DNA of 64,000 nucleotides. It comes from DASRJG01 sp964647625. Lineage in GTDB: Bacteria; Acidobacteriota; Polarisedimenticolia; Polarisedimenticolales; DASRJG01. Under the pieces are notes generated by a model. The model searched no databases, had not been told where the DNA came from, and worked only from the letters and a program-made list of their open reading frames with translations. Location: assembly GCA_964647625.1 (NCBI GenBank), contig CAZYHZ010000002.1, positions 1 through 64,000 of the forward strand. The letters run 5' to 3'. A program made the translations under genes and the position numbers. Each line of letters opens with the position of its first letter. Positions within the stretch are counted from its first letter, which is position 1. Shown in pieces: positions 43,288 through 52,246 of the stretch.

Positions 43288-44016
43288 CTACGGAAGCGCG
43301 CGCACCCGCTCCGGATCGAAGGTCGCCTCGTCGATCGGCTTCGCGTCGTAGCGCTCGAACGTCAGGGTGGTGACGCTCGTGCCTCCCGCGGTGAGCAGGT
43401 CCCGGATTTCCATCGTGCGGAGCCGGCCGTCGGCCCCGTATCCGGTGAACCGGATGTCCTTCGCGGTTTTCCCGGAGGCCAGGTCGAGCGTGAGCCGTCG
43501 CGGAAGGCCGTCCTCCTTGCCCACCCAGAGCACGCCTTTGGGATGGGCCGCACCGGGGCGTTTCGCGACGAGGTCGAGAACGAGACACGGGAGGCGTCCG
43601 CGGGCCGTGTCGTCCATCTCCTCGCCGGCTCGGAGCGTGCCGTCGAACTCGACCGCGAAGCGGATCCGCGCCACGTCTCCGAACGATGCCGCTCCCATCA
43701 GCCTCTGGCTCTTGCTCACCGGCACCGAGCGCGCGCTCCCGGGAACGATCAGCCAGACCTTGTCACCGACCGTGAGGATCTTCCGCCCTTTCTGCTTGCC
43801 GTCCAGGAACACGCAGAGCGAGCGGTCGGTCCCCTGGACGAACAGGTCGAGACGGCTTGGGACGGAAGGCTTGTCGCGCTCCGCCACCGAGACGGTCATC
43901 GCGATCTCGCCTTCGGCAAACGCTGCGTGCGGGGCGTCGGCCCGTCTGAGGATCTCCTGCGCGTCGGCCGGCGGAGCACCGGCGGCGATCGCGAAGCCGA
44001 GGATCCACTCAAACAT
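43288..44016 (-). CDS. outer-membrane lipoprotein-sorting (LolA-like) protein
   Basis: A 242-residue exported protein. A short N-terminal hydrophobic segment precedes a LolA/LolB-like beta fold with LFVQGTDRSLCVFLDG, GDKVWLIVPGSAR and GVLWVGKEDGLPRRLTLDLA, matching the outer membrane lipoprotein-sorting family. Its start overlaps the permease stop by eight bases. With the FtsX-like permease and LolD-like ATPase it forms a unit likely to move a lipid or lipoprotein across the envelope. Confidence 0.85.
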   Translation of the reverse strand: MFEWILGFAIAAGAPPADAQEILRRADAPHAAFAEGEIAMTVSVAERDKPSVPSRLDLFVQGTDRSLCVFLDGKQKGRKILTVGDKVWLIVPGSARSVPVSKSQRLMGAASFGDVARIRFAVEFDGTLRAGEEMDDTARGRLPCLVLDLVAKRPGAAHPKGVLWVGKEDGLPRRLTLDLASGKTAKDIRFTGYGADGRLRTMEIRDLLTAGGTSVTTLTFERYDAKPIDEATFDPERVRALP

Positions 44017-45232
44017 GCGCCAGCGCCTCGACGATCGAGATCGACGCCGCGCGCCGCGCGGGGAGCCAGGACGCGGCGACGAGCGTCGTCGTCATGAGGA
44101 TCGCGCCGGCCGCGTAGGCCGTGGCGTAGAGGTTCACGTGGAGCGGCGTCCCGTGGGCCACGCCCGGCGGAGGCGGAAGCGTCAGGCCGGCGTGGTTGAG
44201 GACGAGGCGGATCGCGAGCGAGACGGCGGCGCCGCCTGCACACCCGGCGACCGCGAGCATCGCTCCTTCGAGCAGGAACATGCGCTTGATCGAAGACGGT
44301 CTCGTGCCGAGGGCGCGCAGCGTCCCGATCTCACGCGTTCTCTCCGCCGCCGCCATCATCATGGTGTTGGCCGCCGCCAGCATCACCACGACGACGAGGA
44401 TCAGGCCCATGAATCCGAAGATGCCGAGGTAGAGCACGCGGACCTGACGGTAGAAGGGGGCCAGCTCGATCCAGGTCTTCGCCGCGACGTCGTGGCCGCC
44501 GGCCTCGAGAGCCGAAAGCAGATGTTCCCGTGCGACGGGGACGTCCGCCGGCTCGCGCAAAACGACGCACAGCTTCGAGATGCGCCCGGAGGCGAGCAGG
44601 AGATCCGAGGCCGTCGCGAGCGACGTCGCGAGGTACCGGTCGTCGAGATCCTTGATCGGGATCTCCGCGACCCCCGCAACCGTGACGTCCTGCGCGTTGA
44701 GAACGCCGTCTCCGGTCGTGGCGAGCAGCGTGATCGAATCCCCTGCCGCGACGCCGAGGGACTTCGCCAGACCGCTTCCCAAAACGACCCCGCGCTCGTC
44801 ACCCTCGAGCCAGTGCCCCGAGGTGACGAGCTTGGCGGTGTCCATCGACCGTTCCTCGGGGGCCGGATCGAGCCCCGTCCCCATGAAGGGCACGGAGCGG
44901 CTTCCGTTCGTCGCCAAACCGACGAAGTCGATTCGCGGGAGCACCTCCGCGACCGCGGGATCCTTGGACAGGATCGCCGCGACGCCCCTCCCGTCTGGGA
45001 GCGCGTGCTCGAGGGCGGAGTCTTCCACGGCGGAGAAGAACGCCGGATCGGCGATCTGGAGATGCCCGGTTCCGTTCCGGATCGTACCGGAGCGCAGCCC
45101 CTCGAACGATTGAGACATGAATCCTCCCGCCAGGGCGATGGCCGCGAAGCCGAACACGACCACGCCCCCGGTGAGAACGCTCCGCCGCCGGTTCCGGGCG
45201 ACGTTCCGGAGGGCGAGCACAAAGAGGCTCAC
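44009..45232 (-). CDS. ABC transporter permease, MacB/LolC-FtsX type
   Basis: A 407-residue permease with one N-terminal TM helix (about 18-42), a large periplasmic MacB-like domain (about 45-270) and three C-terminal TM helices (about 275-400), the classic FtsX-superfamily topology. TREIGTLRALGTRPSSIKRM is the typical cytoplasmic coupling motif. The GTG start overlaps the ATPase stop. Confidence 0.92.
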   Translation of the reverse strand: MSLFVLALRNVARNRRRSVLTGGVVVFGFAAIALAGGFMSQSFEGLRSGTIRNGTGHLQIADPAFFSAVEDSALEHALPDGRGVAAILSKDPAVAEVLPRIDFVGLATNGSRSVPFMGTGLDPAPEERSMDTAKLVTSGHWLEGDERGVVLGSGLAKSLGVAAGDSITLLATTGDGVLNAQDVTVAGVAEIPIKDLDDRYLATSLATASDLLLASGRISKLCVVLREPADVPVAREHLLSALEAGGHDVAAKTWIELAPFYRQVRVLYLGIFGFMGLILVVVVMLAAANTMMMAAAERTREIGTLRALGTRPSSIKRMFLLEGAMLAVAGCAGGAAVSLAIRLVLNHAGLTLPPPPGVAHGTPLHVNLYATAYAAGAILMTTTLVAASWLPARRAASISIVEALAHV

Positions 45233-45915
45233 GGGCCGCTGTCCTCGACGATGCGCCCATCGTGCAGCGTGAGCGTCCGCCCCGCTCGAGCCACCACGCG
45301 CGGATCGTGGGACGACAGGACGAACGCGACGCGACGCTCGCGATTGATCGCCTGCATCAGATCGAGGACGTCGTCCGCGGTCTTCGTATCGAGATTGGCG
45401 GTCGGCTCGTCGGCGAGAATGACCTCCGGCTGGTTCGCCAGCGCCCTCGCGATCGCCACGCGCTGCCTCTGCCCTCCCGAGAGCAGATCGGGGCGCACGT
45501 GGAGCTTGGACCCGAGGCCCACGCGCTCGAGAAGCGCGGCCGCGCGCCGGGAGCGCTCATCGCGTGCTATCCCCTGGAGGAGCATCGGGTACTCGACGTT
45601 CTCGCGCGCCGTCAGCACCGCGACGAGATTGAACGACTGGAAAACGAACCCGAAGCGATCGCGCCGCAGATCGGAGCGGGCGTTCTCGTCGAGCGAGGCG
45701 ACCGGCACGCCGTCGACGTCGAGCGACCCTTCGTCCGGCCGGTCCAGCAGTCCCAGAAGATTGATGAGCGTCGTCTTCCCGGATCCCGACGGCCCCCGCA
45801 ATACCAGGAACTCGCCGGCCTGGAGCGCGACGTCGACGCCGGAGAGCGCGGGCACGGGCGTCGCGCCGAGCCGGTAGGTTCTCGACAGGCCTCGTCCTTG
45901 AATTATCGCGTCCAT
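45229..45915 (-). CDS. ABC transporter ATP-binding protein, LolD/MacB type
   Basis: A 228-residue ATPase. Walker A GPSGSGKTT, Q-loop FVFQSFNLVAVLTARENVEY, signature LLSGGQRQRVAIARAL and Walker B EVILADEPTANLDTKTADDV are all standard for the LolD/MacB group. It drives the permease encoded directly downstream. Confidence 0.94.
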   Translation of the reverse strand: MDAIIQGRGLSRTYRLGATPVPALSGVDVALQAGEFLVLRGPSGSGKTTLINLLGLLDRPDEGSLDVDGVPVASLDENARSDLRRDRFGFVFQSFNLVAVLTARENVEYPMLLQGIARDERSRRAAALLERVGLGSKLHVRPDLLSGGQRQRVAIARALANQPEVILADEPTANLDTKTADDVLDLMQAINRERRVAFVLSSHDPRVVARAGRTLTLHDGRIVEDSGP

Positions 45916-45918
45916 CGG

Positions 45919-47208
45919 TTATCGGAGCAGCGCGGAGAGCGCGTCGAGCAGCTCGGGGCTTGAGAGCAAATGATGGTGCGAGGATTTCGACCGGAAGACC
46001 TTCGTGAAGCAGAGGCTCCCCGCAGGATCGTGCGACGAGCCCGACGCGACGGGCGAGCGGACGGGGACCATCTCGTCGCCCGGCTCGAACAGCAGCGCCT
46101 TGAATCGATTGCGCGCGATGGCCGGCGGATCGAAGCTCACCTTCGCCTGGCCGTGCTGCTCCGTGATCAGCGCGGTCCGCTGCACCGATCGTGAGAATCC
46201 GGCGACGACGTAGATCGGCACGGGGTTGACCGTGGCTCCAAGCTGGTCGAGTGCGGACCACAGCCGGCGCACCCTCTTGAGCTCGCTTTCGAGGTGGGCG
46301 CGGCGTACCGCGTAGGGGCTCGTCGATTTCTTCGACGGGTCGAGCGCCGACCAGCCGAGCCTTTCCCACGCGCCGGGATCATCGAGGTTGAATGGGAGCG
46401 CCTTGCCGGCGCGGTCGACCAGCGGATCGAGGCGCTCCGGGATCATGTCGAACACCGATGGGTACGAAAACAAGGTCTCCGGCGAGAACGCGCCGCGCGC
46501 CGCATGGTAGAAGATCCCTTTTTCCAGCCGCTTGAGGGCGAGAAACGTCCCTTCGTTCGGTGTGGCCACCAGAAACAGCGTGCCGATGGTCGCCCGGCCG
46601 TCCCACGTCACACGGGGAATGGGTCCCGTTTCGCCGAGAGGGGCGTCGCCGTACATGAGGGAATACCGGGCGACGAGTCCGCCCAGCGAATGGCCGAGGA
46701 CGATGGCCGGGGGCGTCCCGTCGGGGAGCCGCTCGTACAGGCGCTTCATCTCGCGAGCGAAACGGCGCCCGCTGACCTCGACGCTCTGCCGCCAGTCGTA
46801 CGCGAAGTAGAAGTATTCGGGGCCGCCCTCCGGGTGCTCCCAGCGGCCTTCCCGGTAGCCGAGCGTCTGGAGCCTCCTCTCGAGGCCGTCGTAGGAGTGA
46901 ACGTGGAAGGTGAGCCCCGCCACGCGCACCTCGCGCACGAGCCCGCCGGCCACGACGGTCCCGCCTTCGGGATCGTCGAACGGAAGCGCCAGACAGTCGG
47001 TGCCGTGTCGAACCCACATGTGATACGCGCTCGGCCAGACCCGCTCGCCGGTCTTGGAGTCGACAAGCTCGCTTCCCGGAGCGCCGGGAATGATCACGAT
47101 GGGAGGGCGATGATCCCGCGCGGTGCTTGCCGCGAGAGCCGCGGCGATGAGCGCCGCCCCCAGTTGAGCCACCATCGCGACAAAGGATAATCGCGTTCGG
47201 CTCCCCAT
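45919..47208 (-). CDS. exported lipase / LCAT-like alpha/beta hydrolase
   Basis: A 429-residue predicted exported enzyme. A signal peptide (about 1-30, with AALIAAALAAS) is followed by PPIVIIPGAPGSELVDSKTG, the LCAT-like oxyanion strand, then YDWRQSVE and the nucleophile elbow VLGHSLGGLVARY. A catalytic Asp in PGDEMVPV and a late His (KSSHHHLLSSP) complete a triad. The likely substrate is a lipid ester. ATG 47208 gives the better signal peptide; ATG 47175 is possible. It is three bases from the LolD-like gene and may be cotranscribed with it. Confidence 0.83.
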   Translation of the reverse strand: MGSRTRLSFVAMVAQLGAALIAAALAASTARDHRPPIVIIPGAPGSELVDSKTGERVWPSAYHMWVRHGTDCLALPFDDPEGGTVVAGGLVREVRVAGLTFHVHSYDGLERRLQTLGYREGRWEHPEGGPEYFYFAYDWRQSVEVSGRRFAREMKRLYERLPDGTPPAIVLGHSLGGLVARYSLMYGDAPLGETGPIPRVTWDGRATIGTLFLVATPNEGTFLALKRLEKGIFYHAARGAFSPETLFSYPSVFDMIPERLDPLVDRAGKALPFNLDDPGAWERLGWSALDPSKKSTSPYAVRRAHLESELKRVRRLWSALDQLGATVNPVPIYVVAGFSRSVQRTALITEQHGQAKVSFDPPAIARNRFKALLFEPGDEMVPVRSPVASGSSHDPAGSLCFTKVFRSKSSHHHLLSSPELLDALSALLR

Positions 47209-47230
47209 CCAGCGGCGATAGAATCGGCGG

Positions 47231-49780
47231 GTGCGGGTTCTGGCGCTGTTTCTCGTCTCCGGATTCGCATCGCTCGTTCTCGAAACCGTCTTCCGGCGGC
47301 TGCTCGGATTGTTCCTGGGCAATGCCGTCACCGCGACCTCGCTGACGCTCGCGATCTTCCTCGGAGGGCTGGCCGCCGGCGCCGCGATCTTCGGCCGGGC
47401 CGCCGACCGGTCGGCGCGGCCGCTCAGGATGTACGGTCGTCTCGAGGTCGGCGCCGGCGTGAGCGGTGCGCTCGCCGTCGCGGCGCTGGCGTTCGGGCGC
47501 GAGCCGCTCCTCGCGCCCGTTCGCGCCGCCGGTGCGCTGGGCGGTGTCGTCGCCGCCTCGATCGCGATTCTGCTCCTGGCCGCTCCCACGATTTTCATGG
47601 GCGGAACGCTTCCCGTCCTGGCCCGCTACCGGATTCACCCCGAACGCTCCGTGCTCGGCCCGCTCGCCCTCCTTTATGGAATCAACACGCTCGGGGCGTC
47701 GGTGGGGGCGGCCGTCTCGGGGTTCGTGCTGTTCGAGTCCGCGGGAATCGCGGAAACGGGCTGGATCGGGGCGACGCTGGCGCTTGCGGCCGGGCTTGCG
47801 GCGATCCTCCTCGATCGGGGCGAAAGGGCCGCCGCGTCCGCGGCGCCTGTCCGCGACCCCTCCCCGCGCGGCCGGACGGAGTGGACGATCGCGCGCCGTC
47901 TCGCGATGACGATCGCCGCGATGCAGGGCGCGGTCTCGCTGGGGTACGAGATCGTATGGACCCGGTTGCTGGTCCTTCCCCTGCGCTCGTACACGTATTC
48001 GTTCAGTCTCATGCTGTGCCTCTTCCTGTTCGGTCTCGTGGCGGGAGCCCTCCTTCTCGGCGCGCTCGAATCGCGAATCGGCGATCCCCTGCTCTGGCTC
48101 GCGACCGTGCAGCTCGCCTCCGGAGCGTACGTCGCGTCGAGCGTGCTGTGGCTTCCGTGGCTTCTGACCCCTGCATCCGAGGGAGGGGGGCTCGCCGGCC
48201 TCATCGCATCGGCGTGGCTGCGCGCGGGCCCGGTCATGCTCCCGCCGACGATTCTTTCGGGCATGGCGCTTCCACTGGCCGTGCGGGCGTTCGCGGGATC
48301 GAGCTCCCGGCCCGCCGGTGAGATCGGCGCGGTCTACGCGACGAACACCCTCGGTTCGATCTTCGGAAGCCTGCTCGCGGGGTCGTGCCTCCTTCCGGCA
48401 ATCGGGGCGTCGCGCTCGCTCGCCGCGCTGTCCGCCGCCGGGGCCCTCAGCGGCGCCGCTGCGCTCTGGGTCCTCGACGGCGCGCGGCCGTTGCGATGGG
48501 CCGCGCTCGCGGTCGTCGTCTCGTGCGCCGCCGCAACCACGGTCCCGGGCCGCGAGATCGCCTGGTCGTTCGCGCATGCGGGGGCGTCGCGTCAAGCGGT
48601 CACGGATCTGCTCTTTTATGACGAAGGAGCGACCGACACCGTCGCCGTCGTCCGGCGGGACTACGGATTCCGCGACCCTGAGGCGAAGAGCATGCTCGTC
48701 AACGGAATCGCGATGACCGCCACGGTGAAGCCGGTGTGGCGCTACATGTCGGCGGAAGGGCACCTACCCGCGCTCTTCGCGCCGTCTCCGGCACGCGGGC
48801 TCGTCATCTGCGTGGGAACCGGGATCACGCTCGGCGCCCTGGCATCGCACACCTCGGTCACGGCGATCGACGCCGTCGACCTGAGCGAGTCCGTGCTCGC
48901 GGCCCTTCCGGTGTTCGAAGCGGAGAATCGGGCCGCTTATCGGGATCCCAAGGTCCGCGTGATTCATGCGGACGGCCGCCATCGTCTCGAGACCGTCGAG
49001 ACCCGCTATGACCTGATCACGCTCGAGCCGCCGCCGCCGATCGTCGCGGGGTCGGTCCACCTCTACACGCGGGAGTTTTACCGTCTGTGCCGCAAGCGTC
49101 TCGTTCCCGGAGGCGTCGTCGCGCAGTGGCTGCCGCTTCATGCGCAGAGCCTGGCCTCGGCGAAGGCGACGGCGGCAACGTTTGCCGAGGCGTTCCCGTA
49201 CGCGCAGCTCTGGCTGCCCTCCGTGCGCGACGCCGTCCTGATCGGATCCGACCGTCCGCTGACGCTTCCGCCCGACCGGCTGAGCGCCGCGTACCGCGAG
49301 CCCGCGTCGCGGGAGAGCCTGGAGTCGGCGTACTTCGAATCGCCGGAAGCGCTCGCGGGGACCTTTCTGCTCGACCGCGCCGGAATCGTCCGCTGGAGCG
49401 AGGGCGCCACCATCGTCACCGACGACCGACCGTCGATCGAGTTCTTCAAGCGGTACGGCGCGACGATGAGCGACGCGGAGATCGCCACCTTGCTCGCGAT
49501 CCCCCGCGGACGGATCGAGGACATCGTGCCGGGTGACGCCGCGTTCGCCGTGAGGGCCGAGTCGGAACGGGATGCCCATGAGCTTTACGTCCGCTCGACG
49601 ATCGCGAAGGATCCGGTAGGGTCGCGCCGTGCCGCGATCGCGTCGCACGCGACGCGCTTCGGCCGCTATCTGCTCGGCTGCGACGCGCCGCAGCTCGACG
49701 CGCTCCGCCTGGAATCGAGCGACGGAACCGCGTGGACGCGGCAGACCGCGTACTGCCGGGACGTGTTCCGAGCGCCATGA
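47231..49780 (+). CDS. membrane protein fused to spermidine synthase-like domain
   Basis: An 849-residue polytopic protein. About 12 TM helices (residues 1-430) of the fused MFS/spermidine-synthase type, with LFLVSGFASLVLETVFRRLL and MQGAVSLGYEIVWTRLL as the repeated half motifs, lead to a Rossmann-type aminopropyltransferase-like domain (about 465-720) with LVICVGTGITLGALASH and ITLEPPPPIV. The catalytic Asp of true spermidine synthases is not obvious, so substrate is uncertain. The start is GTG 47231. It is divergent from the lipase gene, with starts only 22 bases apart. Confidence 0.85.
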   Translation: MRVLALFLVSGFASLVLETVFRRLLGLFLGNAVTATSLTLAIFLGGLAAGAAIFGRAADRSARPLRMYGRLEVGAGVSGALAVAALAFGREPLLAPVRAAGALGGVVAASIAILLLAAPTIFMGGTLPVLARYRIHPERSVLGPLALLYGINTLGASVGAAVSGFVLFESAGIAETGWIGATLALAAGLAAILLDRGERAAASAAPVRDPSPRGRTEWTIARRLAMTIAAMQGAVSLGYEIVWTRLLVLPLRSYTYSFSLMLCLFLFGLVAGALLLGALESRIGDPLLWLATVQLASGAYVASSVLWLPWLLTPASEGGGLAGLIASAWLRAGPVMLPPTILSGMALPLAVRAFAGSSSRPAGEIGAVYATNTLGSIFGSLLAGSCLLPAIGASRSLAALSAAGALSGAAALWVLDGARPLRWAALAVVVSCAAATTVPGREIAWSFAHAGASRQAVTDLLFYDEGATDTVAVVRRDYGFRDPEAKSMLVNGIAMTATVKPVWRYMSAEGHLPALFAPSPARGLVICVGTGITLGALASHTSVTAIDAVDLSESVLAALPVFEAENRAAYRDPKVRVIHADGRHRLETVETRYDLITLEPPPPIVAGSVHLYTREFYRLCRKRLVPGGVVAQWLPLHAQSLASAKATAATFAEAFPYAQLWLPSVRDAVLIGSDRPLTLPPDRLSAAYREPASRESLESAYFESPEALAGTFLLDRAGIVRWSEGATIVTDDRPSIEFFKRYGATMSDAEIATLLAIPRGRIEDIVPGDAAFAVRAESERDAHELYVRSTIAKDPVGSRRAAIASHATRFGRYLLGCDAPQLDALRLESSDGTAWTRQTAYCRDVFRAP

Positions 49781-49958
49781 CGCCCGCCTCGCGTCGCGGC
49801 GGCCGAACTTACACGCCACTTTTGCGCCCGTGCTCGCCAAGGTCGCGAAGCGGCGCTCACTTCGGGGTTATCCTGCCTGGCACGCGGATGGCTACGCGAT
49901 TACGCTGTGGCGGAGGCGTCATGACGGCGCACGCTCCAACCGGAAAGGAGATCGAACG

Positions 49959-50198
49959 ATGGAACCCTATACCGGCGACAACTCGACGCGCACCGGCCCC
50001 ATGGGTCGTGCGGGCAGCTCCGTGGACGAATTCGTGAGCGACGTCCGCGGCCGCGCCCAGATGATCAAGGAAGAGTACATCGACAAGGGTTGGAACAAGA
50101 CGCGCGACTTCGCGCGCGAGAACCCGGGGAAGACGATCGTCATTTCCGCGGCGATCGGAATGCTGCTGGGCGCGCTCTTGGCCCGGCGCCGGGGCTGA
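49959..50198 (+). CDS. DUF883/ElaB-like small membrane protein
   Basis: A 79-residue protein with a helical soluble part (SSVDEFVSDVRGRAQMIKEE) and a C-terminal TM helix with glycine spacing (TIVISAAIGMLLGALLARRR), the layout of ElaB/YqjD/DUF883 proteins that tether ribosomes to the inner membrane in stationary phase. AAAGGAG lies eight bases before ATG 49959. The preceding gap (49781-49958) shows no other gene. Confidence 0.78.
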   Translation: MEPYTGDNSTRTGPMGRAGSSVDEFVSDVRGRAQMIKEEYIDKGWNKTRDFARENPGKTIVISAAIGMLLGALLARRRG

Positions 50199-50213
50199 GC
50201 GCCCCCCGGCCGT

Positions 50214-50264
50214 TCCGTGAGCGGTGGGCCGCCGGCTCGAGCGCGACGGGCCACGGCTCACGGA
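50214..50264. terminator. long hairpin after the DUF883-like gene
   Basis: TCCGTGAGC (50214-50222) and GCTCACGGA (50256-50264) pair exactly, and GTGGGCC/GGGCCAC inside extends the stem with one mismatch. It lies 16 bases after the stop codon and before the next start. There is no T-run, so termination efficiency is unknown. Confidence 0.5.
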
Positions 50265-50299
50265 GCGATCGCGAGTACAATCCCGCGCCGGAGGCTCGC

Positions 50300-50914
50300 G
50301 TGAATCGATTCTGGCTTTCGGTGGGCGCGGTGCTCGTGTCCGTGCTGCTGGCGTCCGCGCAAACGAAGATCGTCGAAAAGAAAGACGTCTCGACGTCCGA
50401 TTCTCCGCCCCCGAAAAAGATCCTCGTCCTTGCGGTCGCGGACGATGCAATCACGCGGGCGACGTTCGAGGACGTGATCGCCGGCGAATTGTCGCTTCGC
50501 GGCGCCAAAGCGGTCGCATCCCACGTGCCCTTCCCCGATCTACCCAAAGAGCGCGCCCCGTTCGAAGCCAAGCTGTCCGAGCTGGGCTTCGATGCGGTGA
50601 TGGTCGGGCGCCTCGTCGGCTCCGACATCAAGGTCAAGGAAAAGGAGGGGTTCACCTCCTACGCCACGGACTACCAAGGAATGGATTGGTGGGGCGGCTA
50701 TTGGTACACCTATGAAAAGGTGTTCGTGCCGGGCTACCTGGAGCACGAGACCAAGGTCCGCCTCCGGACCGATCTCTGGCGGGCGGTTGCGGGCAAGGGT
50801 CAGCTCGTCTGGACGGGAACCAGCGAGACGTTGAACCCCCGCACCGCGCCTCAGGCGGCGAAAGAGGTCGGGCGCGCGATCGCGAGCGCGCTCTCGAAGG
50901 CCAAGCTCATTTAG
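50300..50914 (+). CDS. hypothetical exported protein
   Basis: A 204-residue protein with an N-terminal signal (RFWLSVGAVLVSVLLASAQT). The mature part has KKILVLAVADDAITRATFED and the aromatic stretch DWWGGYWYTYEKVFVPGYLE, then LVWTGTSETLNP, reminiscent of small envelope lipoproteins that look for surface secretion systems, but there is no lipobox Cys. GGAGG precedes GTG 50300. Its stop overlaps the stop of the DUF4136 gene on the other strand; the two encode the same type of exported protein. Confidence 0.72.
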   Translation: MNRFWLSVGAVLVSVLLASAQTKIVEKKDVSTSDSPPPKKILVLAVADDAITRATFEDVIAGELSLRGAKAVASHVPFPDLPKERAPFEAKLSELGFDAVMVGRLVGSDIKVKEKEGFTSYATDYQGMDWWGGYWYTYEKVFVPGYLEHETKVRLRTDLWRAVAGKGQLVWTGTSETLNPRTAPQAAKEVGRAIASALSKAKLI

Positions 50915-51477
50915 CGGCCATCTTTCTCGAGCTGCTTCGCCTTGCGCGCGATCTCGGACGCCGTCGGCGGATACTTCGCGAATCCTTTGGCGAGCGCCTT
51001 CGCCATCTTGTCGGGCGGATCGGTCGGCCCCTTGATCGTCTGATCGATGTAGAGCCGCCATGCGAGCGATTCGGTCTTGGCATCCACGAGATCGACCATC
51101 AGCGTCGCCGTTTGTTCCCGAAAGTGGATCGTGGAATACACCGGGTTGTCCAGGCTGCGTAAACCCCCGATGCTCGTCGAGACCTCCTGTCCCGCGCCGA
51201 GATCGCCGCGATAGCCGACGAACAAATCCGGGGTCTCGTTCGCCGGCGCCGGGACGAGGCCGGTCTCACGGAGATGGTTCGACAGCGCCTTCTCCACACG
51301 CTGCCGCATCGTCGCATCGGCGAGGACGCCTCGAAGCCCTTTCTCGCGATCCGGCAGCCAGCCCCACGTCCGGTAGTGATCGAAGTCGGCCTTCGGATTG
51401 AAATCGACGTCGGGCGACCCGGCGACGGCCGCCGTGACGAGCGCAAGACAGAAGATGACGGTCATCGAAGCTCGCAT
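50911..51477 (-). CDS. DUF4136 domain-containing exported protein
   Basis: A 188-residue protein with signal peptide (MTVIFCLALVTAAVAGSP) followed by DVDFNPKADFDHYRTWGWLP, the hallmark of DUF4136, and the later LMVDLVDAKTESLAWRLYID. Such proteins are usually lipoproteins; here no lipobox Cys follows the signal. Function unknown; they are frequent in Acidobacteriota. Confidence 0.85.
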   Translation of the reverse strand: MRASMTVIFCLALVTAAVAGSPDVDFNPKADFDHYRTWGWLPDREKGLRGVLADATMRQRVEKALSNHLRETGLVPAPANETPDLFVGYRGDLGAGQEVSTSIGGLRSLDNPVYSTIHFREQTATLMVDLVDAKTESLAWRLYIDQTIKGPTDPPDKMAKALAKGFAKYPPTASEIARKAKQLEKDGR

Positions 51478-51513
51478 GCGGCCTCTCTCGAAGACGGTGA
51501 AGCGCGGTTCGGA

Positions 51514-52134
51514 TCAGTCGTGATCGTCGCCGCCGTCGTGCTCGTGGTCAACGCTGCAGTCGAACCCGGGATTGAATTCGAGCTGGCCGTCGACCCACTG
51601 GAACGCGCCGTTCGACTGGAAGTGGAGCTGCACGGTCGTGACCTGTCCATCGACGACGTCGAAGGGCACGGTGTTGATGACGACCGTCCACCCGCCGCCG
51701 GGGGGCGTGACGTCGATCTGGGTGCCGTCCGACAGGACGACGTGCAGCGCGCGGATCACGACCACGAGCTGATCGTAGGTCGCAGCGGGCAGCGCCCCCA
51801 TCGGGAGATCGACGGTGCCTCCCGTGATGAGCCCGACGAGGTCGACGTCCATCGGCAAAGCGATCGTCACGCCGACGAGCTGCCCGTTGAGATTGCGGGC
51901 GAGGATGCTCGACAGGGTGATCGTCGCCGAGGAGATCTGGCGGCCGGACCCGTCATTGACCGTGATGGGGCCGGTGGCAGCGGCGACACCGGACGCTTGC
52001 CCGGAAGGTCCCCGCATGACGAATTGCACCCGGCCTTGGTTGGAATTGCCTGCCATCCGATCCGAGTTCGAGCACGATGGGGTGATGAGCGCGGCCAACA
52101 CGAGTGCGAGCAATCCGGCGATGAGTTTTCTCAC
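51514..52134 (-). CDS. DUF4382-type lipoprotein
   Basis: A 206-residue predicted lipoprotein. Signal KLIAGLLALVLAALITPSC ends with a lipobox-like Cys. The rest is a beta-sandwich resembling DUF4382 (GQASGVAAATGPITVNDGSG, then ATYDQLVVVIRALHVVLSDG), ending in a His/Asp-rich tail (CSVDHEHDGGDDHD) that could bind metal. AGGGGAGG precedes GTG 52134. It is divergent from the VWFA protein gene. Confidence 0.75.
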   Translation of the reverse strand: MRKLIAGLLALVLAALITPSCSNSDRMAGNSNQGRVQFVMRGPSGQASGVAAATGPITVNDGSGRQISSATITLSSILARNLNGQLVGVTIALPMDVDLVGLITGGTVDLPMGALPAATYDQLVVVIRALHVVLSDGTQIDVTPPGGGWTVVINTVPFDVVDGQVTTVQLHFQSNGAFQWVDGQLEFNPGFDCSVDHEHDGGDDHD

Positions 52135-52246
52135 GGCGTCGCCTCCCCTGAAGGATTCGCTCAGGTTACGCCGGATCGTCAGGAGCCGCCATGCGGGCGC
52201 GGCGCCGTGATAAAACCGTGGCAACGACGTAACACTGGAGCCGAAG

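Noticed and set aside
46379..48763. A 794-codon minus-strand frame across the lipase and membrane spermidine-synthase-like genes
   Set aside because: It overlaps both recognised genes out of frame and is extremely rich in Arg, Gly and Asp.
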